64,000 nt of DNA from contig NZ_JACHGV010000003.1 of NCBI RefSeq assembly GCF_014202475.1, positions 838,454 to 902,453 on the forward strand. Direction: 5' to 3'. The notes beneath the pieces are model-generated. The model saw only the letters and a program-made list of their open reading frames with translations, had not been told where the DNA came from and did no database searches. Source of the DNA: Streptomyces paradoxus (lineage in GTDB: Bacteria; Actinomycetota; Actinomycetes; Streptomycetales; Streptomycetaceae). Both the position numbers and the translations under genes were made by a program. Positions 17,749 through 26,325 of the stretch are shown here, piece by piece (position 1 is the first letter of the stretch; each line of letters opens with the position of its first letter).

Positions 17749-18144
17749 TCAGGCCTTCTTGGTCTCCCAGAAGATCTTGTCGATCTGGGCGATGTAGTCC
17801 AGCGCCTTCTGGCCGGTGGCCGGGTCGGTCGAGCCCTTGGCGGCCGAGAGGGCCTTCAGAGCGTCGTTGACCAGCTGGTGCAGCTCCGGGTACTTCTCGA
17901 AGTGCGGGGGCTTGAAGTAGTCGCTCCAGAGCACCGAGACGTGGTGCTTGGCGAGCTCGGCGCGCTGTTCCTTGATGACGGTGGCGCGCGCCTGGAAGTG
18001 CGGGTCGTCGTTGGCGGCCATCTTCTCCTGTACGGCCTTCACCGACTCCGCCTCGATGCGGGCCTGGGCGGGGTCGTACACACCGCAGGGAAGGTCGCAG
18101 TGGGCACTGACCTTGACCTTGGGGGCAAACAGGCGGGAAAGCAT
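17749..18144 (-). CDS. sodN: Nickel superoxide dismutase precursor
   Basis: This 131-residue precursor, the standard length, has a 14-residue leader (MLSRLFAPKVKVSA) cleaved before His15 to expose the nickel hook HCDLPCGVYDP (His15, Cys16 and Cys20 supply the ligands). It dismutates superoxide to O2 and H2O2 as a hexamer of four-helix bundles. GGAAGG lies 10 nt before the ATG. In S. coelicolor the sodN ribosome-site region is the target of a small RNA from the sodF 3' UTR under control of the nickel regulator Nur. The maturation protease gene is divergent. Confidence 0.96.
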   Translation of the reverse strand: MLSRLFAPKVKVSAHCDLPCGVYDPAQARIEAESVKAVQEKMAANDDPHFQARATVIKEQRAELAKHHVSVLWSDYFKPPHFEKYPELHQLVNDALKALSAAKGSTDPATGQKALDYIAQIDKIFWETKKA

Positions 18145-18289
18145 GGAGCATTCCTTCCTCGTGATCGTCTTCTCACAGGGGACATTACTCCGTGAGGGAC
18201 GGCTTTTCGCGGGTGCCCCCATGGGCTTAGGACAAAAGTCCGGGGTGAGACTGAGACTGGTGGAGGAAGAACCGGGGAGGTGCCGGGTG

Positions 18290-18724
18290 ATGCCGGAGCT
18301 GTCGCAGGAGTCCGAGCGGGGGAGGTCCGCCCCGCCCTTCGGGGTGGCCGAGGTGACCGGGCCCTCCATGGTGCCCACGCTGTACCACGGGGACCGGCTC
18401 CTGGTGCACTACGGGGGCCGGGTCAGGCCCGGGGACGTCGTCGTACTGCGGCATCCCTTCCAGCAGGACCTGCTGGTCGTCAAGCGGGTGGTCCAACGGC
18501 GCGAGAGCGGCTGGTGGGTGCTCGGGGACAACGCGTACGCCGGGGGCGACAGCACCGACTACGGCGTCGTCCCCGACGAGCTGGTGCTGGGGCGGGTCCG
18601 GTTCCGCTACCGGCCGCGCAGGTCCGGCCGGCGCTCGCCCTGGGCGCTGCTCGGCTGGGCGCTGTCGGCCGCGAGGCCGGTCCTCTCCGACCGGTCGGCC
18701 TCCAGGCGTTTGCGGGCACGGTAG
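18290..18724 (+). CDS. sodX: Nickel-type superoxide dismutase maturation protease
   Basis: This 144-residue S26 (signal-peptidase-like) protease has its catalytic serine in EVTGPSMVPTL (about residue 26), the general-base lysine in DLLVVKRVV, and the conserved GDN.…S.D box (LGDNAYAGGDSTDYG). It removes the SodN leader so that the nickel hook can form. ATG at 18290 has GGGGAGG 9 nt upstream. It is unusual in overlapping the convergent CGNR gene by 118 bp at the 3' end, where its Arg-rich tail is read. Confidence 0.93.
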   Translation: MPELSQESERGRSAPPFGVAEVTGPSMVPTLYHGDRLLVHYGGRVRPGDVVVLRHPFQQDLLVVKRVVQRRESGWWVLGDNAYAGGDSTDYGVVPDELVLGRVRFRYRPRRSGRRSPWALLGWALSAARPVLSDRSASRRLRAR

Positions 18725-19257
18725 GCCGCCACGTTGGCGCGGGTCGCACAGCGGTCGGAGCAGTAGCGCCGGGAGCGGTTGGTGGAGGTGTCGAGGTAGG
18801 CGTTGCGGCAGGGCGCGGCCTCGCACAGGCCGAGGCGGTCCACGCCGTACTCGGTCAGGTGGAACGCCAGGCCCATCGCCGCGATCGCCGCGTAGCCCGC
18901 CGTGGCGTTCGACGGGTGGTCCGCCAGGTGCATGTGCCACAGGGGGCGGCCGTCGTCGTCCCGGAAGTCGTGCCCGGAGACCTGCGGACTCACCGGGAAC
19001 TCCAGCAGCAGTGAGTTCAGCAGGTCGACGGCGAGCCTCTCCTCGCCCGTGTCGGCCGCCTCGAAGACCGCGCGCAGCCGGGCCCGGACCGAGCGGAACC
19101 GGGTCACGTCCGCGTCGGTGGCACGACGGGCCGCCGACCGGCTGGGCCCGAACAGATCGCGGACGGCCTCGACCGACGTCAGGGCGTCCTTGCCCCGGGC
19201 CGGTTCCTCGGTGTTGACGAGGCGCACGGCATAGTCCGAGTAATAGGCCAATTCCAC
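18607..19257 (-). CDS. CGNR zinc finger / ABATE domain transcription factor
   Basis: This 216-residue protein has an ABATE (stress-induced ligand-binding) domain over about residues 1-150 and a C-terminal zinc finger LCEAAPCRNAYLDTSTNRSRRYCSDRCATRAN-like region at about residues 143-185. The CGNR consensus reads CATR here. Members are putative DNA-binding regulators. GTG at 19257 has AGGA upstream. The last ~40 codons overlap sodX on the other strand and are probably not part of the fold. Confidence 0.82.
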   Translation of the reverse strand: MELAYYSDYAVRLVNTEEPARGKDALTSVEAVRDLFGPSRSAARRATDADVTRFRSVRARLRAVFEAADTGEERLAVDLLNSLLLEFPVSPQVSGHDFRDDDGRPLWHMHLADHPSNATAGYAAIAAMGLAFHLTEYGVDRLGLCEAAPCRNAYLDTSTNRSRRYCSDRCATRANVAAYRARKRLEADRSERTGLAADSAQPSSAQGERRPDLRGR

Positions 19258-19346
19258 TTGTAGTCCTTACGGAGGGGCTTTATGGTCGTGAGCGCGCACT
19301 TGTAACAGCTGATGGTGCTTACAGGGTATTACGAGGGAGGGGCTCG

Positions 19347-20068
19347 ATGACGGACGCGGACATCACGACCACCACCGACCGGCAGGCCTGGCAGAGGAGC
19401 TGGGACCGGCAGCAGGAGTGGTACCTGCCCGACCGCGAGGAGCGGTTCCGGATCATGCTCGGTGGGGGTCCCCCCATGCCTTTCGGGCTATGGGGGAGGT
19501 CGAGGCCGTCGTGGGCACCGCCCCGCGCGTCCTCGACCTCGCCTGCGGCACGGGCACCATCACGACCCGGCTGCTGGCCCGCTTCCCCGACGCCACCAGC
19601 ACCGGCGTCGACCTCGACCCGGCACTCCTCGCCATCGCCGAGGGCACCTTCGCGGGCGACGACCGGGTCACCCTGGTCACCGCAGACCTGAAGGACCCCG
19701 ACTGGCCGGCGCGGCTGCCGCACGACTCGTACGACGCCGTCCTGACCGCGACGGCCCTGCACTGGCTGCACCGGGAACCCCTCGCGGACCTCTACGGCCA
19801 GGTCGCGGGACTCGTCCGCGCCGGCGGTGTCTTCATGAACGCGGACCACATGATCGACGAGTCGACGCCGCGGATCAACCAGCTCGCCGCCGAGGACCCG
19901 GTCCTGGCCGAACCCACGGCCCGGCGCTACGAGATCTACGGCGATCACGCCGACGGTGACATGCCGTCGGTCCAGTGGCACGCGCGCGTGCCGCGCGAGA
20001 AGGGCTTCGGCGAGGCCAGGCCGGTGTGTTGCTCGCCCTCCGACACCCTGCTGCTCGCCATGAAGTAG
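19347..20068 (+). pseudogene. Class I SAM-dependent methyltransferase, frameshifted by a palindromic insert
   Basis: The N-terminus (TTDRQAWQRSWDRQQEWYLP) is read in one frame from 19347. After the repeat at 19461-19498 the homologous sequence (EAVVGTAPRVLDLACGTGTI, SAM motif I, then VDLDPALLAIAEG) continues in another frame to 20068. The middle also looks shortened: RIN runs straight into QLAAEDPVL where relatives have a further helix. A shorter protein could start at ATG 19490, supplied by the repeat itself. I read this as a decayed gene; a functional truncated enzyme is possible. Confidence 0.7.
19461..19498. repeat. Palindromic GC-rich repeat element (about 38 bp)
   Basis: GTGGGGGTCCCCCCAT, a short CC/GG mini-stem, and ATGGGGGAG form nested inverted repeats (19461-19498). 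The element interrupts the methyltransferase frame immediately upstream of SAM motif I. A related copy lies at 5125-5167. Such TCCCCCCA/TGGGGGA repeats are common small elements in Streptomyces. Confidence 0.7.
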
Positions 20069-20087
20069 GCCGCGCAACGGACTGCGA

Positions 20088-20120
20088 AGGGGGCGGTACG
20101 GAGATTCCGTACCGCCCCCT
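20088..20120. terminator. Strong hairpin terminator
   Basis: AGGGGGCGGTACGGA (20088-20102) and TCCGTACCGCCCCCT (20106-20120) form a perfect 15-bp stem with a 3-nt loop. It lies between the methyltransferase remnant and the convergent ABC-transporter operon. Confidence 0.88.
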
Positions 20121-20134
20121 CGCCGTGCGTACCG

Positions 20135-20896
20135 TCAGAGCACCTTGGACAGGAACGCCTTCGTCCGCTCGTGCTGCGGGTTCGTCAGCACCTCGCGCGG
20201 GTGGCCGGATTCGACCACCACACCGCCGTCCATGAAGACCAGGCTGTCGCCCACCTCGCGGGCGAAGCCCATCTCGTGGGTGACGACGATCATCGTCATG
20301 CCGGACTCGGCCAGGTCGCGCATGACGTCCAGGACGTCACCGACCAGCTCCGGGTCGAGCGCCGAGGTCGGCTCGTCGAACAGCATCAGCTTCGGGTCCA
20401 TGGCCAGGGCCCGGGCGATGGCGACGCGCTGCTGCTGGCCGCCGGAGAGCTGCGAGGGGTAGTTGCCCGCCTTGTCGGCCAGGCCCACCCGGTCCAGGAG
20501 CTCCTGGGCACGCGCCCGGGCCTGGCTCCTGCTCACGCCCTTGACCTGGACCGGCGCCTCCATGACGTTCTCCACGGCCGTCATGTGCGGGAACAGGTTG
20601 AAGCGCTGGAAGACCATGCCGATGTCCCGGCGCTTGACCGCGACCTCGCTGTCCTTCAGCTCGTAGAGCTTGTCGCCCTTCTGGCGGTAGCCGACCAGCT
20701 CGCCGTCGACGTACAGACGGCCGGCGTTGATCTTCTCCAGGTGGTTGATGCACCTGAGGAAGGTCGACTTGCCGGAGCCGGAGGGGCCGATGAGGCAGAA
20801 CACCTCGCCGGACTTCACCTCCAGGTCGATGCCCGTGAGGACCTCTACGGGACCGAAGGACTTGTGGACGCCCTCGGCCTTCACCATGGCGGTCAT
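20135..20896 (-). CDS. Polar amino acid ABC transporter ATP-binding protein
   Basis: This 253-residue GlnQ/ArtP-type ATPase has Walker [10 protein letters not shown] (about residues 38-46), Q-loop [11 protein letters not shown], signature LSGGQQQR, Walker [13 protein letters not shown] and H-loop VTHEMGFA. It powers the permease encoded just upstream; its ATG (20894-20896) overlaps the permease stop in ATGA. It is the last gene of the binding protein-permease-ATPase operon. The substrate is probably glutamate or another polar amino acid. Confidence 0.92.
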   Translation of the reverse strand: MTAMVKAEGVHKSFGPVEVLTGIDLEVKSGEVFCLIGPSGSGKSTFLRCINHLEKINAGRLYVDGELVGYRQKGDKLYELKDSEVAVKRRDIGMVFQRFNLFPHMTAVENVMEAPVQVKGVSRSQARARAQELLDRVGLADKAGNYPSQLSGGQQQRVAIARALAMDPKLMLFDEPTSALDPELVGDVLDVMRDLAESGMTMIVVTHEMGFAREVGDSLVFMDGGVVVESGHPREVLTNPQHERTKAFLSKVL

Positions 20897-21834
20897 GCCT
20901 TGCCTCCCGTCGGCTTGGAGCGGCTGGACAGGGAGAGCACGTTCGCCCTGATCTTCTGGAACGGGGTGGCCGGCAGGGACCGGCTGGAACCACGCGCGTA
21001 GTACCGCTCCAGGTAGTACTGGCCGATGCTGAAGATCGACGTCATGAGCAGGTACCAGGCCGCCGCGAGGAACAGCATCTCGGCGGGGGCGCCGGAGGTC
21101 TGGCCGATGTCCTGGGCCGCGCGGAGCAGCTCGGGATACTGGACGACCGAGACCAGCGAGGTCGTCTTCAGCATGTTGATGACCTCGTTGCCCGTCGGCG
21201 GCACGATCACGCGCATCGCCTGCGGGATGACGATCCGGCGCAGCGTCTTGGAGTGGCTCATGCCCAGCGCGTGCGACGCCTCGGTCTGGCCCTCGTCGAC
21301 CGAGAGCAGACCGGCGCGGCAGATCTCCGCCATGTACGCGGCCTCGTTGAGGCCGAGGCCCAGCAGCGCCGTCAGGAACGGGGTCATGAAGTCCGACCAC
21401 TCGTCCTTGTAGAACGGCCCGAGGTTGATGTACTCGAAGACCAGGCCCAGGTTGAACCAGACGATCAGCTGCACCAGGACCGGGGTGCCGCGGAAGAACC
21501 AGATGTAGAACCACGCGATCGACGAGGTCACCGGGTTCTTCGACAGGCGCATCACGGCGAGCAGGACGCCGCCGACGATGCCGATCACCATGGACAGCAC
21601 GGTCAGCAGGAGCGTTTTGCCCACGCCGTCCAGGATGCGGTCGTCGAAGAAGTAGTCCGGGATGGCGTCCCAGTTGATCTTGCCCTGGGAGAACGCGTAG
21701 ACGACCCCGACCAGCAGGGCGATGGCGACGACGGCGGAGACATACCGCCCGTAGTGCCGGACCGGGATGGCCTTGATGGCCTCCGGTCCGGCCGGGGGCG
21801 TGTCAGCCGGCGTCTTGTCGATGTCAACAGTCAC
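20893..21834 (-). CDS. Polar amino acid ABC transporter permease
   Basis: This 313-residue HisM/GlnP-family permease has a ~35-residue cytosolic N-terminus, a first helix ([14 protein letters not shown]), and the core five-helix domain. The EAA coupling loop is [25 protein letters not shown]. There is a single permease gene, so it probably works as a homodimer. It lies between the binding protein (32 bp upstream) and the ATPase (4-bp overlap). Confidence 0.9.
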   Translation of the reverse strand: MTVDIDKTPADTPPAGPEAIKAIPVRHYGRYVSAVVAIALLVGVVYAFSQGKINWDAIPDYFFDDRILDGVGKTLLLTVLSMVIGIVGGVLLAVMRLSKNPVTSSIAWFYIWFFRGTPVLVQLIVWFNLGLVFEYINLGPFYKDEWSDFMTPFLTALLGLGLNEAAYMAEICRAGLLSVDEGQTEASHALGMSHSKTLRRIVIPQAMRVIVPPTGNEVINMLKTTSLVSVVQYPELLRAAQDIGQTSGAPAEMLFLAAAWYLLMTSIFSIGQYYLERYYARGSSRSLPATPFQKIRANVLSLSSRSKPTGGKA

Positions 21835-21866
21835 GGGTGTTGCCTTTCAGTGCCGCTGCGCTGCGG

Positions 21867-22817
21867 TCACTTGCCGCCGTTGATCGTGGCTTCGTCGATG
21901 GAGCCGTCGGTGACGCCCCACTTCTTCATGATCTTCTCGTACTCGCCGTTCTCGATGACGGCGTCGAGCGCGGCCTTGAGCGCGTCCCGCAGCTGCGTCT
22001 GGTTCTTGGCGACCGCGATGCCGTACGGGGCTGCCTCGACCTGCTCGCCGACCAGCTGGAAGTCCTTGCCGCCACCGGACGTCTTCACGGCGTACGCGGC
22101 GACCGGGAAGTCGGACGAGCCGGCGTCGGCGCCGCCCGCGCGCAGGCGGGTCTGGGCCTGCTGGTCGTTGTCGAAGGGCTCGATGGCGATCTTCTTGCCG
22201 GCCGGGCACTTCTTCGACTCCGCCTTGGCGAGGTCCTCCGAGACCGTGCCGCGCTGCAGCACGATCTTCTTGCCGCACAGGTCGGACCAGGTCTTGATGC
22301 CCTGGTCGTCACCCTTCTTGGTGTAGATCGAGACACCGGCGGTGAAGTAGTCCACGAAGTCGACGCCCTCGCCGACCTTCTTGCCGGTGTCGGAGTCGAT
22401 GCCCTCCTGGCGGTCCTTGGTGTCGGTCATCGCGGACATGGCGATGTCGTACCGCTTGGAGCGCAGACCCGTGATCAGCGTGTCGAACGTGCCGTTCTCG
22501 AACTGGAAGTCGACCCCGAGCTGCTTGCCCATGGCAGCGGCGAGGTCCGGGTCGATGCCGACCGTCTTGCCCGAGCTGTCCTTGAACTCGACCGGGGCGT
22601 AGGCGATGTCGGAGCCGACCTTGATGACACCCTTGTCGCGGATGGCCTGAGGCAGCTTGTCGGCGAGCGGGGCCGAGGCCGCCGTGTCGCTGGAGCCGGT
22701 GTCCTTGGTCTGGTCACCGCAGCCGGTGAGCATCAGCGCGCCTGCGACCGCGATCGCACCGACCGCTGCTAGCCGGGAGTGCGCGGCGGTCGTACGACGG
22801 GTGGAGCTTGCGGTCAT
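21867..22817 (-). CDS. Polar amino acid ABC transporter substrate-binding lipoprotein
   Basis: This 316-residue exported lipoprotein has a signal peptide with lipobox LTGC (Cys at about residue 33). It is followed by a type II periplasmic binding fold with GVDFQFENGTFDTLITGL, SDIAYAPVEF and a C-terminal VIENGEYEKIMKKWGV, typical of GlnH/HisJ proteins. ATG at 22817 has GGAGGAACC upstream. It is the first gene of the operon. Confidence 0.9.
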   Translation of the reverse strand: MTASSTRRTTAAHSRLAAVGAIAVAGALMLTGCGDQTKDTGSSDTAASAPLADKLPQAIRDKGVIKVGSDIAYAPVEFKDSSGKTVGIDPDLAAAMGKQLGVDFQFENGTFDTLITGLRSKRYDIAMSAMTDTKDRQEGIDSDTGKKVGEGVDFVDYFTAGVSIYTKKGDDQGIKTWSDLCGKKIVLQRGTVSEDLAKAESKKCPAGKKIAIEPFDNDQQAQTRLRAGGADAGSSDFPVAAYAVKTSGGGKDFQLVGEQVEAAPYGIAVAKNQTQLRDALKAALDAVIENGEYEKIMKKWGVTDGSIDEATINGGK

Positions 22818-23442
22818 GGTGGGTTCCTCCGGCGGATGGGTGGAGTTGCCGATGGGGCGGGCCGCTGCCGAGGGGTTCGGCAACGCCGTGGCACGCCGAA
22901 GGTTTCGGCTGTGCCGTGGGGTCGACGAGAGCACACCTCTTCGAGTGTCGCGACCTCGTGTGATTACGGCATCTTGCCATTCGGACTGCGCGATTCTGGG
23001 GGCCAGCCATGTCAAAATCGGATAACGGGCCACCCCCGAACCGCATCACTCCGGTACATCACGGCCGGACCTTCTATGGGAATCGCCCCTTCCGGCCGGA
23101 AGAACTTCGGTATATCCCGGGATTTCGAGACGGGGACTGCGAGCTTCGCCGATGGTTGAGTGGTTATAGCTGCTTTGTCCAGTGCTTGTCCCGATTTTGG
23201 ACGAAGAGTCAGGGCGCCGTCATGTGACCTTCGCGTTATGGACTCGTCGTCGATGCCGTCCGTCCGGTAAGAAGGGTCTTTACACCCCTCATCCGGGGCT
23301 CAGGGCGCGTGTGCGGCGCGCCCGTCGCGTACGCGCCCGTACGGATCACGTACAAGCACGACAGGGGCCTACGCGGTGCCCGCCCACCCCTCACCAGGAG
23401 TGGCCACCCTCAAAACAATGAAGATTTAAGGGGTAAAACGAA
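22818..23442. other. Non-coding gap between the divergent transporter operon and malic enzyme
   Basis: This 625-bp stretch is slightly less GC-rich than its surroundings. No reading frame here has convincing codon bias. It must contain the divergent promoters of the transporter operon and malic enzyme; I cannot place them. A short frame at 23009-23227 was considered and not accepted. Confidence 0.5.
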
Positions 23443-24675
23443 GTGGCAGCGGAGATCGTCAATCCTCGCAGCGAGAGCAAGACCGGCGATACGGACCACG
23501 AGGGCGGTGCGGAGCCCCTCGACTCCTTCGACCCGGCGTTCGCGTTGCACCGCGGCGGCAAGATGGCTGTGCAGGCCACCGTGCCGGTCCGCGACAAGGA
23601 CGACCTGTCCCTGGCGTACACGCCCGGCGTCGCGAAGGTGTGCAGCGCGATCGCGGAGCAGCCGGAGCTCGTGCACGACTACACGTGGAAGTCGTCGGTC
23701 GTGGCCGTCGTGACGGACGGTACGGCCGTGCTGGGGCTCGGTGACATCGGGCCCGAGGCCTCCCTCCCGGTGATGGAGGGCAAGGCGATTCTGTTCAAGC
23801 AGTTCGGTGGCGTGGACGCGGTTCCGATCGCCCTGAACTGCACGGACGTCGACGAGATCGTCGAGACCGTGGTGCGGCTCGCGCCGTCGTTCGGCGGGGT
23901 CAACCTGGAGGACATCTCGGCACCCCGGTGCTTCGAGGTCGAGCGGAAGCTGCAGGAGCGGCTGGACATTCCGGTCTTCCACGACGACCAGCACGGCACG
24001 GCCGTGGTGACGCTGGCGGCCCTGCGGAACGCCGCGCGGCTGAGCGGGCGGGCGCTGGGCGAGCTGCGGGCCGTCATCTCCGGCGCCGGCGCGGCCGGTG
24101 TCGCCATCGCGAAGATGCTGGTCGAGGCCGGGATCGGGGATGTCGCGGTGGCCGACCGCAAGGGTGTCGTGTCGGCGGACCGGGACGACCTCACCCCGGT
24201 GAAGCAGGACCTGGCCGGGTTCACGAACAAGGCCGGGATCACCGGGTCGCTGGAGGCGGCGCTGGACGGCGCCGACGTGTTCATCGGCGTGTCCGGCGGG
24301 ACGGTGCCGGAGTCCGCGGTGGCGACGATGGCCGAGGGCGCATTCGTCTTCGCCATGGCCAACCCGAATCCCGAGGTGCACCCCGAGGTCGCGCACAAGT
24401 ACGCGGCCGTCGTCGCGACCGGGCGGTCGGACTTCCCGAACCAGATCAACAACGTGCTGGCGTTCCCGGGGATCTTCGCGGGGGCGCTTCAGGTGCGGGC
24501 CTCCCGGATCACCGAGGGGATGAAGCTGGCCGCCGCGGAGGCGCTGGCCGCTGTGGTCGGGGACGATCTCGCCGCCGACTACGTCATTCCGTCGCCGTTC
24601 GACGAGCGGGTCGCTCCGGCGGTCACGGCCGCGGTGGCGGCTGCGGCCCGGGCCGAGGGTGTGGCCCGGCGCTGA
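23443..24675 (+). CDS. NAD-dependent malic enzyme
   Basis: This 410-residue short-form malic enzyme has the catalytic tyrosine in LAYTPGVAKVC, the lysine/metal region LGLGDIGPEASLPVMEGKA, metal-binding FHDDQHGTAVV, and the nucleotide fold ISGAGAAGVAIAKML. It decarboxylates L-malate to pyruvate, linking the TCA cycle to pyruvate and NAD(P)H supply. The cofactor preference cannot be proven from sequence; the S. coelicolor gene at this position is annotated NAD-type (from memory). GTG start with TTAAGGGG upstream. A strong terminator follows. Confidence 0.92.
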   Translation: MAAEIVNPRSESKTGDTDHEGGAEPLDSFDPAFALHRGGKMAVQATVPVRDKDDLSLAYTPGVAKVCSAIAEQPELVHDYTWKSSVVAVVTDGTAVLGLGDIGPEASLPVMEGKAILFKQFGGVDAVPIALNCTDVDEIVETVVRLAPSFGGVNLEDISAPRCFEVERKLQERLDIPVFHDDQHGTAVVTLAALRNAARLSGRALGELRAVISGAGAAGVAIAKMLVEAGIGDVAVADRKGVVSADRDDLTPVKQDLAGFTNKAGITGSLEAALDGADVFIGVSGGTVPESAVATMAEGAFVFAMANPNPEVHPEVAHKYAAVVATGRSDFPNQINNVLAFPGIFAGALQVRASRITEGMKLAAAEALAAVVGDDLAADYVIPSPFDERVAPAVTAAVAAAARAEGVARR

Positions 24676-24701
24676 CGTGACGCCGGCGTTTTGTGTGATG
24701 T

Positions 24702-24727
24702 GGCCCCGCCCGGGATCGGGCGGGGCC
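24702..24727. terminator. Hairpin terminator after malic enzyme
   Basis: GGCCCCGCCCG (24702-24712) and CGGGCGGGGCC (24717-24727) make a perfect 11-bp stem with a 4-nt loop, followed by AATTCTTT. Confidence 0.88.
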
Positions 24728-25009
24728 AATTCTTTGCGTTCGGGTTGAGCCGTTCGGGTGGTGCGGCGGTGGTGGGGTGCGCGTCTTCGCCTGGCGGTGG
24801 GTGGTGGGCCGGGGCCGCGCCGGGGGTGTCGGTCCCCGGTACGGCGCGATGGGGTTGCGTGCCGACTGACTGTCCGTTGACGCGCCAACCGCTGCGGGCG
24901 GACACCCCCCCGGCACGGCCCCTTCTCGCCGTGCGCGGGTGCGGGCCGCTCGTACCGGCGGCACCGACCCCCGGGCGTTGGCAAGAGGGTGTGTCTCACA
25001 GGGGGCGGT

Positions 25010-25035
25010 GGTTCCACTCGGCGGGTGGTGGAACC
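25010..25035. promoter_or_regulatory. Inverted repeat upstream of the zinc-binding dehydrogenase gene
   Basis: GGTTCCAC (25010-25017) and GTGGAACC (25028-25035) are perfect inverted 8-mers 10 bp apart, ending 13 bp before the ATG at 25049. The right arm abuts a TATCGT hexamer, so a bound protein would block transcription start. The regulator is unknown. Nothing else definable is seen in 24728-25048. Confidence 0.5.
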
Positions 25036-25048
25036 TATCGTCAAGGTC

Positions 25049-26014
25049 ATGTTCGCTGTCTACGCCGCCCGAATCGACCGCGACCAGCCGCTGTCCGGCC
25101 TGGAGTTGGGAGAGCGTCCGGCTCCCGAGGCCCGTCCCGGCTGGAGTGCCGTCACGGTCAAGGCCGCCTCCCTCAACCACCACGACCTCTGGTCCCTGCG
25201 TGGCGTGGGCCTCGCAGAGGACAAGCTGCCGATGATCCTCGGCTGTGATGCCGCAGGCGTCGACGAGGACGGCAACGAGGTCGTCCTGCACTCCGTCATC
25301 GGACAGAGCGGGCACGGGGTCGGCCCGAAGGAGCCCCGTTCCATCCTCACCGAGCGCTACCAGGGCACCTTCGCCGAGCAGGTCGCCGTGCCGACCTGGA
25401 ACATCCTGCCCAAGCCGAAGGAGCTCTCCTTCGAGGAGGCCGCCTGCCTGCCCACGGCGTGGCTGACCGCCTACCGGATGCTGTTCACCAACGCGGGTGT
25501 CCGCCCCGGTGACTCCGTGCTGGTGCAGGGCGCCGGCGGTGGTGTCGCCACCGCCGCCATCGTGCTGGGCAAGGCCGCGGGGCTGCGGGTCTTCGCCACC
25601 AGCCGGGACGAGGCCAAGCGGAACCGGGCCCTGGAGCTCGGGGCCGTGGAGGCGCTGGAGGCCGGGGCGCGCCTGCCGCAGCGGGTCGACGCGGTGATCG
25701 AGACCGTCGGGGCCGCGACGTGGTCGCACTCGGTGAAGTCGCTGAAGCCCGGCGGCACGCTGGTCATCTCCGGTGCCACCAGTGGCGACCGGCCCTCGCA
25801 CGCCGAGCTGACCCGGATCTTCTTCCTCGAGCTCAAGGTCGTGGGATCCACGATGGGCACCAAGGACGAGCTGGAGGACCTGCTCGCGTTCTGTGCCGCC
25901 ACCGGTGTCCGGCCCGTCATCGACGAGGTACTGCCCATGGACCGCGCGCGTGAGGGCTTCGAGCGGCTGGCTTCGGGAGAGCAGTTCGGGAAGGTCGTGC
26001 TGACGAATCCCTGA
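25049..26014 (+). CDS. MDR-family quinone oxidoreductase-like dehydrogenase
   Basis: This 321-residue medium-chain dehydrogenase/reductase has a GroES-like N-domain (ASLNHHDLWSLRG, GCDAAGVD) and a Rossmann domain (SVLVQGAGGGVATAAIVLGKAAG, about residues 155-177). The structural zinc cysteine cluster is absent, as in quinone oxidoreductases. It probably reduces quinones or enals with NADPH. ATG at 25049 has an AAGG site and sits just after the inverted repeat. It is a single-gene unit. Confidence 0.85.
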   Translation: MFAVYAARIDRDQPLSGLELGERPAPEARPGWSAVTVKAASLNHHDLWSLRGVGLAEDKLPMILGCDAAGVDEDGNEVVLHSVIGQSGHGVGPKEPRSILTERYQGTFAEQVAVPTWNILPKPKELSFEEAACLPTAWLTAYRMLFTNAGVRPGDSVLVQGAGGGVATAAIVLGKAAGLRVFATSRDEAKRNRALELGAVEALEAGARLPQRVDAVIETVGAATWSHSVKSLKPGGTLVISGATSGDRPSHAELTRIFFLELKVVGSTMGTKDELEDLLAFCAATGVRPVIDEVLPMDRAREGFERLASGEQFGKVVLTNP

Positions 26015-26069
26015 GTCCTCCTGACGGTGCGTCGACGGCCGGTCCCGTGTGGGCCGGCCGTTTTCGTGT

Positions 26070-26112
26070 GTCAACTGTGGTTGACGCAGGGTCCCTGTCA
26101 ACGTAGGTTGAC
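26070..26112. promoter_or_regulatory. Tandem palindromic operator pair
   Basis: Two perfect palindromes, GTCAACTGTGGTTGAC (26070-26085) and GTCAACGTAGGTTGAC (26097-26112), share the form GTCAAC-N4-GTTGAC and are centred 27 bp apart. The second ends 3 bp before the ATG of the small HTH gene. Autoregulation by that HTH protein is the simplest reading. Confidence 0.7.
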
Positions 26113-26115
26113 GGT

Positions 26116-26325
26116 ATGACCGAAGCAACCGACCTGGCCGAACGGGCCGGTGACCGTGATCCACGGGTCGGCCTGCGGGCCGTCGCCGCGCTGCGCCGGC
26201 TGCTGGAGCAGCTGGAAGGCGTACAGGTGCGCAACGCGCGCAATCAGGGCTGGTCGTGGCAGGAGATCGCCACCGAACTCGGTGTGAGCAGGCAGGCCGT
26301 GCACAAGAAGTACGGGAGGCATTGA
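26116..26325 (+). CDS. Small helix-turn-helix DNA-binding protein
   Basis: This 69-residue protein has an N-terminal helical part (LRAVAALRRLLEQLEGVQV) and a C-terminal HTH: GWSWQEIATELGVSRQAVHKKY (about residues 45-66), a clear helix-turn-helix with the AVHKKY recognition helix. Its stop overlaps the Clp-N gene start (TGATG), so the two are translationally coupled. Two palindromes sit at its promoter. Confidence 0.87.
   Translation: MTEATDLAERAGDRDPRVGLRAVAALRRLLEQLEGVQVRNARNQGWSWQEIATELGVSRQAVHKKYGRH

Noticed and set aside
23009..23227. 72-codon frame between the ABC operon and malic enzyme
   Set aside because: No ribosome site, poor third-position GC and no recognisable motif.
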